A DNA stretch of 64,000 nt from Ruminococcaceae bacterium UBA6413. GTDB taxonomy: Bacteria; Bacillota; Clostridia; Oscillospirales; Ruminococcaceae. The notes beneath the pieces are model-generated. The model ran no database searches. It was not told the origin of the DNA and saw only the letters and a list, made by a program, of their open reading frames with translations. The position numbers and the translations under genes are program-made. Positions within the stretch are counted from its first letter, which is position 1. The number at the start of each line of letters is the position of its first letter. The stretch lies in NCBI GenBank assembly GCA_002437415.1, contig DJPL01000074.1, forward strand, positions 1-64,000. The letters run 5' to 3'. Positions 6,960-15,377 of the stretch are shown piece after piece.

Positions 6960-7601
6960 ATGGATATGAAACAGCGTATGCACGCAAATCTTCCCTATAA
7001 GGCGTGGCTTGACGGACTATGCGAAGAGCGCGCGGAATGCAAGCGTAAGATATATGAATTCAACAACTGTCACCCCGACGACAGAGAAAAGGCAGATAAG
7101 ATCCTCCGTTCGCTACTCGGAAAAGCGGGTGAGGGTGTGCATATAGAACAGCCGTTCCGATGCGATTATGGCAGTAATATTGAGGTCGGCGACAACTTCT
7201 TTGCAAACTACAATCTTGTGATACTTGATGTTGGCAAGGTGACGATCGGCGACAACGTATTCATTGCTCCGAATGTCGGTATATATACCGCGGGTCACCC
7301 TGTGCATTATATCCCACGCAACACCGGCTATGAATACGGCATAGATATCACTGTCGGCAATAATGTATGGATAGGCGGTAATGTTGTGATTACACCCGGA
7401 GTAAATATCGGAAACGGCGTTGTGATCGGTGCGGGAAGCGCTGTCACAAAGGATATCCCCGACAACTGCATAGCCGCAGGAAATCCCGCAAAAATCATTC
7501 GTGAAATAACCGATGAGGACAAGCATTATTACTTCAAAAAACGCCGCTTTGACGTTGACGATTATCTCACCGACGGAGAAATAGACTGGAGCAATATATG
7601 A
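6960..7601 (+). CDS. Sugar O-acetyltransferase, maltose/galactoside acetyltransferase family
   Basis: A 213-residue left-handed beta-helix acetyltransferase using acetyl-CoA. The N-terminal cap (LPYKAWLDGLCEERAECKRKIYEFN) matches the Mac domain of Maa/LacA proteins. The hexapeptide repeats include GSNIEVGDNFFANYNL and VTIGDNVFIAPNVGIYTAGHP, where the His is the catalytic base. The acceptor may be glucose, maltose or a galactoside and cannot be fixed here. GGAGAAACACT precedes the ATG. The stop overlaps nspC by 4 bases. Confidence 0.88.
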   Translation: MDMKQRMHANLPYKAWLDGLCEERAECKRKIYEFNNCHPDDREKADKILRSLLGKAGEGVHIEQPFRCDYGSNIEVGDNFFANYNLVILDVGKVTIGDNVFIAPNVGIYTAGHPVHYIPRNTGYEYGIDITVGNNVWIGGNVVITPGVNIGNGVVIGAGSAVTKDIPDNCIAAGNPAKIIREITDEDKHYYFKKRRFDVDDYLTDGEIDWSNI

Positions 7602-8776
7602 ACACACCGACTTTTGATATAAATAAGGTAGATACCCCTTGCTACGTTACAGAAGAATGCTATCTCAGACGCAACTGCGAGATACTTAAAAGCGTTCAGG
7701 ATATGACGGGCTGTAAGATACTGCTTGCACAAAAAGCGTTTTCAATGTTCAGCACATACCCTCTTATAAGCGGATATCTCAGCGGTACTACTGCAAGCGG
7801 GCTGTATGAGGCAAGACTCGGCTATGAATATTTCGGCAACGAGACCCATGTTTTCTCACCCGCCTACTCAGACAAGGAGATAAACGAGCTTACAAAGTAC
7901 GCAGGGCATTTTGTGTTCAACTCTGTCCGTCAGTTTGCCATGCACCGTGACGCAGTGAAGGACAAGCACTGCCTTATCCGCGTAAATCCGAGGTTTTCGA
8001 CTCAGGAGGGACACGAGATATACGACCCATGCGCTCCCGGTTCAAGGCTCGGTCAGACGCTTGCTTCGTTTGAAGAGGATATAAGGCGCTACGGCGAGGA
8101 AATTCTCGACGAGATAGACGGACTGCATTTTCACACGCTCTGTGAGCAGAACAGCGATGACTTAATGCGTACCGCAAAGGAGGTCGAGGTTCAGTTCGGC
8201 AAGTATCTTGACCGTATGAGCGTTATAAATTTCGGCGGCGGACACCATATAACAAGGGACGATTATGACATTGATACCCTCGTTGAAGTTATCAACCATT
8301 TCAAAAACGAATACGGTCTTGAGGTCTATCTTGAGCCCGGGGAGGCGATAGCGCTTAACGCGGGCTTCCTTGTAACAACAGTGCTTGACGTAATAGACGG
8401 CAGAATAAACGGCGAGGACGACATAGCCATACTTGACGCTTCTGCCGCCTGCCATATGCCCGATGTGCTTGAAATGCCGTACCGCCCCGTTATCATTCAG
8501 CCAAACGGCAATATCGCAGGCGAAAAGGACGAAAAAGCCGTCACTGTCCGCCTTGGCGGAAATACCTGTCTTGCAGGCGATGTGATCGGTGATTACTCAT
8601 TCGACAAGCCGCTGAAACCCGGCGATCGCCTGGTACTTTGCGATATGTCTATATACTCGATGGTGAAGAACAATACGTTCAACGGCATGGCACTGCCGTC
8701 GATATACTATAATACCTCACTCGGTATGCGCAAAATCAGAGAGTTTTCTTATGAGGATTTCAAGTGCAGGCTGTGA
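7598..8776 (+). CDS. nspC: Carboxynorspermidine decarboxylase
   Basis: A 392-residue fold-III PLP enzyme of the alanine-racemase/ornithine-decarboxylase type. It decarboxylates carboxy(nor)spermidine in the alternative spermidine route. ILLAQKAFSMF holds the PLP lysine; SGTTASGLYEARLG, HTLCEQ, INFGGGHHITR and VYLEPGEAIALNAGF are nspC motifs, and the late LAGDVIGDYSF carries the catalytic Cys-region aspartate. The usual partner, carboxynorspermidine synthase, is not adjacent. The ATGA overlap with the acetyltransferase suggests co-translation. Confidence 0.92.
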   Translation: MNTPTFDINKVDTPCYVTEECYLRRNCEILKSVQDMTGCKILLAQKAFSMFSTYPLISGYLSGTTASGLYEARLGYEYFGNETHVFSPAYSDKEINELTKYAGHFVFNSVRQFAMHRDAVKDKHCLIRVNPRFSTQEGHEIYDPCAPGSRLGQTLASFEEDIRRYGEEILDEIDGLHFHTLCEQNSDDLMRTAKEVEVQFGKYLDRMSVINFGGGHHITRDDYDIDTLVEVINHFKNEYGLEVYLEPGEAIALNAGFLVTTVLDVIDGRINGEDDIAILDASAACHMPDVLEMPYRPVIIQPNGNIAGEKDEKAVTVRLGGNTCLAGDVIGDYSFDKPLKPGDRLVLCDMSIYSMVKNNTFNGMALPSIYYNTSLGMRKIREFSYEDFKCRL

Positions 8777-8963
8777 TATCACAACTCCCGCGACCGTAAA
8801 GAACTTTGAACGGCAAGCAAACCTGTTGAAAACTAATGTGTATGTTGAATACTTTGTTGAAAGTTTTTTGTGCATAACACACAAATAGCGCCGCTGTGAT
8901 TGAGGACTATTGAACAAATATGAAAAATAATCGCAGAAAAATTGACAAATTGAAAAAACTTTG

Positions 8964-8992
8964 TTGACGAAAAGGGCACATTTGGATATACT
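8964..8992 (+). promoter_or_regulatory. Promoter of ptsH; only signal in 8777-9078
   Basis: TTGACG (8964-8969), 17 bp, TATACT (8987-8992). The rest of the 302-bp gap between nspC and ptsH is AT-rich, and I see no gene, terminator or named riboswitch in it. A GGAGG precedes the ptsH ATG. Confidence 0.75.
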
Positions 8993-9078
8993 ATAGGTAC
9001 AGAGCGGAGATACCGCATAACATCTCAATGCGGGCGGCTCGACGGAAAGATAATACGAATTTACGGAGGTAACTAATC

Positions 9079-9342
9079 ATGTTTGTTAAAGAAGTAAGCG
9101 TTAAAAATCAGGTAGGTTTACACGCAAGACCCGCAACATTCTTCATTCAGAAGGCAAATGAGTACAAGTCATCTATCTGGGTTGAAAAGGAAGAAAGAAG
9201 AGTAAACGCAAAGAGCCTTCTCGGTATCCTTTCACTCGGTATCGTTGGCGGTACAACAATCAGAATCATTGCTGACGGCTCTGATGAACAGCTCGCAGTT
9301 GACGGACTTGTAAAGCTCGTTGAAAGCGGTTTCGCTGAATAA
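9079..9342 (+). CDS. ptsH: Phosphocarrier protein HPr
   Basis: An 87-residue HPr of the sugar phosphotransferase system. His15 in QVGLHARPAT accepts phosphate from enzyme I, and Ser46 in NAKSLLGILSLGI is the regulatory site for HPr kinase, so this is not the His-less Crh paralogue. In Firmicutes Ser-phosphorylated HPr is the CcpA co-repressor. It is monocistronic here: ptsI does not follow, and a terminator lies 100 bp downstream. Confidence 0.95.
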   Translation: MFVKEVSVKNQVGLHARPATFFIQKANEYKSSIWVEKEERRVNAKSLLGILSLGIVGGTTIRIIADGSDEQLAVDGLVKLVESGFAE

Positions 9343-9436
9343 TTCACGCTCCCGGTCAAGTAGTGTAATCGGGTCAGTCCCGATGTGTAGACGTGTAGAA
9401 AAGTGTAGACAACAACAGAATTTACATTTATAAAAA

Positions 9437-9478
9437 ACAGCGGGGATTTTGCGTTAAGCAGGTCACCCGCTGTATTTT
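9437..9478 (+). terminator. Terminator after ptsH
   Basis: ACAGCGGG (9437-9444) pairs with CCCGCTGT (9466-9473), followed by ATTTTTG; the loop is long (21 bases). Confidence 0.65.
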
Positions 9479-9520
9479 TGTTTCACGTTGCAAATCGTTA
9501 AATCGCAAAGGAGCATTATA

Positions 9521-10297
9521 TTGAAAAGAACAGGAAAAATCGTTGCCGCGATCATCACAGCAATAATGACCGTAATCCCTGTAACGGCTTGCAGTGCCGA
9601 TTATTCGCATATAGACGGCTACAGTGATGTAGAAAACGCCAGAAAACTTTATGCCTCGCTGTATTCCGCCGAGCTTACCGTCACCGATAAGGGCACAGGC
9701 ATGGTGACGCAGGAGCTTACATTCTGCTACGATCAGAACGATACGCTGTCATACAGCTATTTCGGAACTGACGGCAATACGAAATATTACGAATATCACA
9801 ACGGCTCGGAATACAATTATTACTCCGACGGTGAATGGCATACGCTTGTAAGCGGCGATCAGAATTATGTCAGCTATAATCGCACGAACAAAATGTCAAT
9901 GACCGATGAGGGTATGATATTCATAAAGCCCGACAGCGTTACAGGCTCGGAGGTCAAGGAAACCGCAGACGGCAAAACCATCACAATGCAGTATGACGTG
10001 TCAAAGCTCAACAGTTCAATGTCATCTCAGCTCGGACTTGTGGGCGACCTTGACAACTTCAGCGTTGTGTATAACCTTGACAAGGACGGCTACTGCACTT
10101 CAATGGAACAGATAGGTTCTGCCACAAAGGACGGCGTACAGAGCAAGGTAGACTTCCTTATGACCGTAACGCATATGAATGATGTCGCGGCGGTAGAAAA
10201 GCCCGAGGTTGACGGCGGTCCGGAAGACAGCTCCGAAAGCAACACCGATAATTCGTCCGATACCGAGAGCACAAGCTCAGATAACAGCAACGGATAA
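9521..10297 (+). CDS. Predicted lipoprotein of unknown function
   Basis: A 258-residue secreted protein. It starts at TTG 9521, set by AAAGGAG 7 bases upstream; KRTGKIVAAIITAIMT is the signal peptide and VTAC the lipobox, with Cys at about residue 24. The mature part is rich in Tyr, Ser, Asp and Gly (SDVENARKLYASLYSAELTVTDKGTG) and resembles the LolA/LppX-like antiparallel beta folds of outer-surface lipoproteins only in general pattern. The Ser/Asp/Thr-rich C-terminus looks disordered. I do not recognise a named family. Confidence 0.75.
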   Translation: MKRTGKIVAAIITAIMTVIPVTACSADYSHIDGYSDVENARKLYASLYSAELTVTDKGTGMVTQELTFCYDQNDTLSYSYFGTDGNTKYYEYHNGSEYNYYSDGEWHTLVSGDQNYVSYNRTNKMSMTDEGMIFIKPDSVTGSEVKETADGKTITMQYDVSKLNSSMSSQLGLVGDLDNFSVVYNLDKDGYCTSMEQIGSATKDGVQSKVDFLMTVTHMNDVAAVEKPEVDGGPEDSSESNTDNSSDTESTSSDNSNG

Positions 10298-10310
10298 AAC
10301 CGGATATTCC

Positions 10311-10529
10311 GGGGTTGTGACACAATTCTTCAGACTTTCAAAAGATCTTTAAAAATTTTTAAAATGGGGTCGCAGGGGCAAAGCCCCCGACAGGGACTAG
10401 GGGCGGTAGCCCCAGCAAAATAGCCCCTTTCCCGGGGAAAGGGGTTTGGGGATAGGGATAGAGAATTTACTCTATTTTTTATAGGAATAAATTTTTCCAA
10501 AAACTGAGGGGTTGTGTCACAGCCCCTTT
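10311..10529. repeat. Inverted-repeat element with nested GC hairpins
   Basis: An imperfect 23-bp inverted repeat bounds the segment: GGGGTTGTGACACAA at the left and TTGTGTCACAGCCCC at the right, each joined inward to CTTCAG/CTGAG. Inside are GGGGC-AAA-GCCCC, GGGGC-GGTA-GCCCC and CCCTTTCC/GGGGAAAGGGG palindromes. A T-run follows the right end, so it may also end transcription of the lipoprotein gene. No coding capacity is present. No clear target duplication was found. Confidence 0.55.
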
Positions 10530-10596
10530 TTTGCCGCATTTTCCCGTATTTCGTCTGAAAATAACGCAAAAATGTTGTGAAAATTTACAAAAACGC

Positions 10597-10625
10597 TTGA
10601 TTTATATTTCGCTTTATGGTAAAAT
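10597..10625 (+). promoter_or_regulatory. Promoter of the GGDEF/EAL-like gene
   Basis: TTGATT (10597-10602), 17 bp, TAAAAT (10620-10625). A leader of about 130 bases follows; I see no known c-di-GMP riboswitch in it. Confidence 0.7.
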
Positions 10626-10760
10626 TAAATAAAATCATAATGGCGGTACTGCGGATATATACAGATGCGGTCATGCCTTGTGGTTTACCGTGTTACCTCG
10701 CTTTAACAGTTTACCCCATTAAACTATCACACTACACACAAGCCTGAGGAGGCGAAAACG

Positions 10761-13313
10761 GTGCAGCTTTACACCAACGATCAGAAATTCATAAAGATAA
10801 TAATAGGATTTTCAAGAGATTTTCCGTTTACCATAAATCCTGGAGAAGCAACAGAGCAGACATATCCGTCGCTTTTAGAGCTTATAAATCCCGATGATAT
10901 CCCGCCGATAACCGAGATGTTCACCGATGTTTCACAGGACGAGGAAAAACGGTTTGAGGCGCATTGCCGATTTATGGTGAATGATGAATATCACTGGTTT
11001 TTCCTTTCGTGCAAGGCAGTCTATGCCGAATACGGCAGACCTGTAAGGTTCGAGGGTACTATGTGCGATGTTTCTACATACCTCGAAACTGCGGGTGACG
11101 ACCTTGTGTATAATGAGTTCAGAAAAAAGCACAATATAAGACTGACGGAGCTTAAAAAGGGCGCTCCGGGACTTGCGGACGTGCTTGATGTAGACTATCT
11201 CACGAGCATTCAGCGCCCGTTTGCACAGCCACAGCTCTATTCGGCTATTTTTGACGAAAAGGGAAAGCTGATATGTGCCCCGAAGACACAGCAAAAGTCG
11301 CTTTCTCCCGATGATTTTGCATATCAGAAGAAAAAGAATATCCGTATAAATCATCTGGTAAGCGGAACATGGGTACTCTGTGCAAAGACGCAGGAGCTGC
11401 TTGACGAGAATATCCAGCTGTGGGAAACGCTTGTGCAGACCGTTTCCCGTATGGCAAACGCCTTTGTCGTTGTTATGTCGGAAATGGATAACTCGCAGAA
11501 TGCAAACAAGCTTCTCGGTCAGAATGTGGAGGAGCAGATCCTGCTCAATAACATCTATGCCATAATTATGGAGAGCAAGAGCGCGGATATAGCACTGAAC
11601 TCAGTCACAGAGCTTATCGGCGACTATTTCCACCTCGACAGGATAACGATAGTCGACCGTGACGATTTTACGCAGGAGCTGTGCTGGTGCAGGGATTACA
11701 AATACCGCCGTCTTCCGCTTGAAATAGACGGAGAAACTGCTCTTAACTGCAACTCGATACGCGAGGATCTGAGTCTTACCTCTTCTGCGTTTTCCGATGC
11801 GGATACAAATGATCTTGCAAAGTACGGCATAAAGTCATATGCTATTTTCAAGCTGATAAATTCGGGAACATTTGACAGCCTGATAATGTTCCAGATGATC
11901 GAAAAGGAGCACAACTGGACACAGCGTGAGCGTAAACAGCTCCGCAACATTTCGCAGATCATTTCATCGCTTATGATGCGTAAGGAAACACAGGATAAGC
12001 TTGAGCAATCACAGAAGCGTATGCGTCAGCTCGCATTCTATGACGCTATATATGGTATTCCGAACCGTGCAAGGCTGAACAAAGACCTTGACAAGATAAT
12101 GAAGCGCAACGGCAAGGGCTCGCTTATAGCGTTCAAGGTCACAAATACCCGCTCGTTATCGGCGGTGTACGGTCATACATATTCCGATATGCTGCTGCGC
12201 AGTATAGCGCAGTATCTGGGCAACCTGCCGCTAAAGGACATCGGGGTGTATTATTTCACGAACGCTATATTTATGCTCAATCTCCCCGACTGTACGGACG
12301 ATGAGGCGAAAAACCTTGCGGAAATGCTGATATATCGCTTTTCAAAGCCGTGGAAATTCGGTGAAGACGAGCACTCTATCCATTGCAGTCTTGGCATAGC
12401 ACTCTATCCCGAAAACGGTGACGATGCCGAAGAGCTGTGCAAGGCAGCAAGCACTGCTATGTACCGCGCAAGAGAATTCAAGCAGAACAGCTATGCTTTC
12501 TACGCGGGATCGCTTGAGCGTACAAGACTGTTCGCGGCAAATCTTGAGCAGCACATAAGAGAATGCATAAACGCAGGTATGAGGGGCTTTTCACTGCGTT
12601 TTCAGCCATGCTTCAGCGCGGAGGACGGCAGTATAACAGGCTGTGAAACATTTGTGCGCTGGCACGATGAGCAGTATGGAAATATACCTAATTCGACACT
12701 TTTCCCGATGGCGGAGAACCTTGGCCTGTCACATATGATTGACGGATGGGTTATGGAACGCTCGTGTGAGTTCTGCAAGGAGATACAGGACGCAGGCTTT
12801 GAGAATTTCACTGTCAGCGTAAATCTTACTGCGGGAGAGCCGCAGTCGGGGGAGATCGTGGCACAGGTACGCCATGCTCTTGAAGTAAGCGGATTGCCGC
12901 CGCAGTCGCTGATACTCGAAATTCCTGTAAAGGCTAATATTTTCTACAGTGACAGTACACATATCCTGCACGACCTGCGTGCGCTCGGCGTGAATATCGC
13001 CATAGATAAATACGGAACGGAGAACATATCGCTGAAGGTGCTGAAAAACTCGTATGTCAGCCTTGTGAATATCCCCGCAAAGCTGTTTATGAACCATGAA
13101 GATGAATTTGATAACGACCTTGTGAGCTGTATCATACATCTCGCAAAATGCCGTGGACTTGTCGTTTGTGTAAAGGGCATTGAGGATAAGGAACAGCTTG
13201 ACACAGTGCAGGGCTTCGGCGTGGATAAGGTTCAGGGCTATTACTGCTCGCGCCCGCTTTCACGCAATGAGGCAAAGTCGACTTTCCTTGAGAAGATTTC
13301 TGTAAACAGTTAA
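10761..13313 (+). CDS. Multidomain protein with degenerate GGDEF and EAL domains
   Basis: An 850-residue soluble protein that starts at GTG after GGAGGCG. The order is a PAS-like N-terminus (about 15-115), a linker, a GAF-like region (about 250-400), a coiled link, a GGDEF fold (about 425-570) and an EAL fold (about 590-845). At the GGDEF site residues 500-504 read TNAIF. In the EAL fold, E629 is kept but the signature reads ETF, the usual DDFG is DKYG, the KID segment is VNIPA and the late AEGVE is VKGIE. The metal and catalytic residues are therefore mostly lost. It is probably a c-di-GMP-independent or ligand-binding scaffold; no enzyme activity is expected. Confidence 0.85.
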   Translation: MQLYTNDQKFIKIIIGFSRDFPFTINPGEATEQTYPSLLELINPDDIPPITEMFTDVSQDEEKRFEAHCRFMVNDEYHWFFLSCKAVYAEYGRPVRFEGTMCDVSTYLETAGDDLVYNEFRKKHNIRLTELKKGAPGLADVLDVDYLTSIQRPFAQPQLYSAIFDEKGKLICAPKTQQKSLSPDDFAYQKKKNIRINHLVSGTWVLCAKTQELLDENIQLWETLVQTVSRMANAFVVVMSEMDNSQNANKLLGQNVEEQILLNNIYAIIMESKSADIALNSVTELIGDYFHLDRITIVDRDDFTQELCWCRDYKYRRLPLEIDGETALNCNSIREDLSLTSSAFSDADTNDLAKYGIKSYAIFKLINSGTFDSLIMFQMIEKEHNWTQRERKQLRNISQIISSLMMRKETQDKLEQSQKRMRQLAFYDAIYGIPNRARLNKDLDKIMKRNGKGSLIAFKVTNTRSLSAVYGHTYSDMLLRSIAQYLGNLPLKDIGVYYFTNAIFMLNLPDCTDDEAKNLAEMLIYRFSKPWKFGEDEHSIHCSLGIALYPENGDDAEELCKAASTAMYRAREFKQNSYAFYAGSLERTRLFAANLEQHIRECINAGMRGFSLRFQPCFSAEDGSITGCETFVRWHDEQYGNIPNSTLFPMAENLGLSHMIDGWVMERSCEFCKEIQDAGFENFTVSVNLTAGEPQSGEIVAQVRHALEVSGLPPQSLILEIPVKANIFYSDSTHILHDLRALGVNIAIDKYGTENISLKVLKNSYVSLVNIPAKLFMNHEDEFDNDLVSCIIHLAKCRGLVVCVKGIEDKEQLDTVQGFGVDKVQGYYCSRPLSRNEAKSTFLEKISVNS

Positions 13314-13332
13314 AGCGGAAAATGCAATAAAA

Positions 13333-13363
13333 AATGCCGATGAGCACCCCGCTCATCGGCATT
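13333..13363. terminator. Bidirectional terminator
   Basis: A 13-bp stem, AATGCCGATGAGC (13333-13345) with its complement (13351-13363), has A/T runs on both sides. It sits between the convergent GGDEF/EAL-like gene and the nucleotidase gene. Confidence 0.75.
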
Positions 13364-13514
13364 ATTGTCAGTGATATTCAGTATGTTTTATAATAATTCA
13401 TCTGCTTTCATCACAACTGTTTTGTTGCAAAATAAAAGCCTGCTAAAGATTTTCATTTGTTTGTCAGGGCTATGCATATTCCGATGAAAAAATCTTTAGC
13501 ATTATTTTTGATCC

Positions 13515-13553
13515 GTGCGGAGCACACCAAAATTATTCATTATTCATTATTCA
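13515..13553 (-). repeat. Heptamer plus hairpin repeat, copy A
   Basis: Read on the minus strand: tandem TGAATAA-type units, then AATTTTGGT and the small hairpin GTGC/GCAC. It overlaps the 3' end of the nucleotidase gene and supplies its last codons (Asn-Asn-Glu-stop). Copies B-D are at 23450, 29783 and 30000. The 176 bp between the terminator and this copy hold no gene. Confidence 0.6.
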
Positions 13554-14136
13554 TCAGTCCTACAATTTCCCCGATCTCTTTCCAGCTGTGAACCCGCCTG
13601 ATATTCTCGTGCTCAAGCTCTCTGTTGTACGGCGTGTCAAACAGAAGCACCTGCACACCGTTATCCGCCAAATACTTTGACACCTTCGGGTTATCGTCTA
13701 TCATAATGTCAACGTTATATTTTTTGCACCCTCTCAGCTTATCGCCGTTTGAGTCCTTTTCGGTACAGAAATATGTCCCGTCAAAATTATAGTTATTTCT
13801 CTCTATCCAGTCGGTGTACAGCTTCTTGCTGAAAAGTCCGAGCGGATTTTTGTATGCCGCAAAGCGCCTTGCAGTGATCTGAAATACTCTGTGACCGCTT
13901 TTCTTAAAGCTCTCTATGACACTCAGCGAATTTTCTCTCGGGTGCGCATTTTTGCAGTATGAGAAAAAGTATCTCGCACCGAACATAGCTTCGCTTAGCT
14001 TTGAACAGCCGAAAACCTCGGTAGCCCTGTAGCCTGACGGGTCATTCGGTTCACGCTTAAACCACTTTTTGCCGTATTCGATTATAAATTCGGACAAGTC
14101 GGTGAGTACGCCGTCACAGTCTACGCCTATGTTCAT
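13540..14136 (-). CDS. 5'-nucleotidase-like HAD hydrolase (NT5C/YqfW type)
   Basis: A 198-residue HAD-fold phosphatase. The N-terminal motif is GVDCDGVLTD with both catalytic aspartates; HRVFQITARR follows as motif II, and DIMIDDNPKVSKYLADNG is motif IV. These fit the deoxyribonucleotidase NT5C family, with nucleoside monophosphates as likely but unproved substrate. AAGGAGAACTGT precedes the ATG. The last codons come from repeat copy A, so the original C-terminus may have been altered by the repeat. Confidence 0.8.
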   Translation of the reverse strand: MNIGVDCDGVLTDLSEFIIEYGKKWFKREPNDPSGYRATEVFGCSKLSEAMFGARYFFSYCKNAHPRENSLSVIESFKKSGHRVFQITARRFAAYKNPLGLFSKKLYTDWIERNNYNFDGTYFCTEKDSNGDKLRGCKKYNVDIMIDDNPKVSKYLADNGVQVLLFDTPYNRELEHENIRRVHSWKEIGEIVGLMNNE

Positions 14137-14213
14137 ACAGTTCTCCTTAATGCTTGATGTATATTTATTATACTATCAAACAGACAGGTTGTCAAATAAA
14201 TAAGCAGATGTGC

Positions 14214-14879
14214 TCAGTCGTTTTGGTAATTCAGATATGCGGGTATTTTTACAGTGCTTACTCTACCCATATATTGTGCGCGGTATTTGCTTTTGCCGAT
14301 AGGTGTCAACACTCCGAGCGGAGTGATCTTACAGTCGCCGCCGTTCATCACGTCCCAGTCCTTATACCCTGTCTTGTAGCGCTTGAGATAATAATATGCT
14401 GTTCTGAGCTCTGCCGACTGAGTAGCAATATCATTCAGTATCCCGTCCTTTTCTTTCATCGCTTCAAAGGTCGCCGCCAGCTGTATTGCATCGCCGACTA
14501 TAGGGAGTGCGGCGGCAGGAGAATTCACCTTTACCGGTATCATTATGTTACAGCCTTTTGTGAATTTCATTTTGTAGCAACAGCCCGTTTCGTCGTGCAT
14601 TATCTTAGTAAAGCGTTTCATTGTATCAAACTGTGCTCTTTTGACTATGTAGGCAAATATGGTTATAATTCCGCCGAAAATCATCAGATAGATAAGTCCC
14701 TCGTTACCCATAACACCGGCTAAAACCGCAGCTCCGATAAAGCAGAGCACAATTGCTGAGGCGATTATCGTTATATGTGATTTTTTCGGCATGTCATCGT
14801 TCATTCCATACAGTCTGCATTTTGATATTATCGCTTCCTCTCCGCCGGGATAATTTGCTGTATATTCCTCGTAGGTCAT
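14214..14879 (-). CDS. Membrane protein of unknown function
   Basis: A 221-residue protein with a short soluble N-terminus (MTYEEYTANYPGGEEAIISK), two adjacent membrane helices (ITIIASAIVLCFIGAAVLAG and GLIYLMIFGGIITIFAYIV) and a cytosolic C-terminal domain of about 120 residues. The C-terminal part has GCCYKMKF and an amphipathic AIQLAATFEAMKEKDGIL. I do not recognise the family. It is a single gene, with an ATG after AAGGAGCAACT. Confidence 0.7.
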   Translation of the reverse strand: MTYEEYTANYPGGEEAIISKCRLYGMNDDMPKKSHITIIASAIVLCFIGAAVLAGVMGNEGLIYLMIFGGIITIFAYIVKRAQFDTMKRFTKIMHDETGCCYKMKFTKGCNIMIPVKVNSPAAALPIVGDAIQLAATFEAMKEKDGILNDIATQSAELRTAYYYLKRYKTGYKDWDVMNGGDCKITPLGVLTPIGKSKYRAQYMGRVSTVKIPAYLNYQND

Positions 14880-15060
14880 AGTTGCTCCTTGGTCAGTGAT
14901 TTTTAGCTATAATAGCACAGAACAGATAAAACAGCTACCGTGAATATATAAAAACAGGGTAAAATTATATTAAAGTCACATGGGTATTTGCTGAGCAACA
15001 CAAAAACCGCCGTTCTATGACAGCGGTCTTGCCGTTATTAAATTATTTGTTTGTGTAATC

Positions 15061-15377
15061 CCGCCGTTTTGATAGCCTAAGTAAATCGCTATCGTTTCAA
15101 AAGGCGGAATTTACAACGGCTCACAGCCGCCCGCCGTTTTGCTAGCCTAAGTAAATCGCAATCGTTTCAAAAGGCGGAATTGTCAGCGGCGACCCGCCGC
15201 CGCAACAAAAAAAGCGGTCACAGCTTATCGCCATGAACGCTCATATTCAAATTATTGCTTTGTGTGACCCCGCCGTTCCGCTATCGTTTGCTAATCGCAA
15301 ACACTTTCAAAGGCGGAATTTGGAGCGGCACATTGCCGCAAAGGCGGAATTTGGAGCGGCACATTGCCGCCCGCCCG
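15061..15377. repeat. Palindromic repeat array (AATTCCGCC family)
   Basis: Units start at 15061 and 15131 (70-bp period) with CCGCCGTTTTG-A/C-TAGCCTAAG and end in CAAAAGGCGGAATT, so each can fold. A diverged third unit runs from 15271 to 15320, followed by two 31-bp tandem copies of AAGGCGGAATTTGGAGC (15310, 15341). The reverse complement reads AATTCCGCC...GGCGGG and parallels AATTCCGACC...GGTCGGGG at 63155-63418. The array reaches the stop codon of ricT. Bases 14880-15060 hold no gene. Confidence 0.7.

Noticed and set aside
10626..10760. c-di-GMP riboswitch before the GGDEF/EAL-like gene
   Set aside because: The GEMM core with its conserved loops is not present.
15061..15377. CRISPR array
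   Set aside because: Units are palindromic, of unequal period and without unique spacers of fixed length; no cas genes are near.
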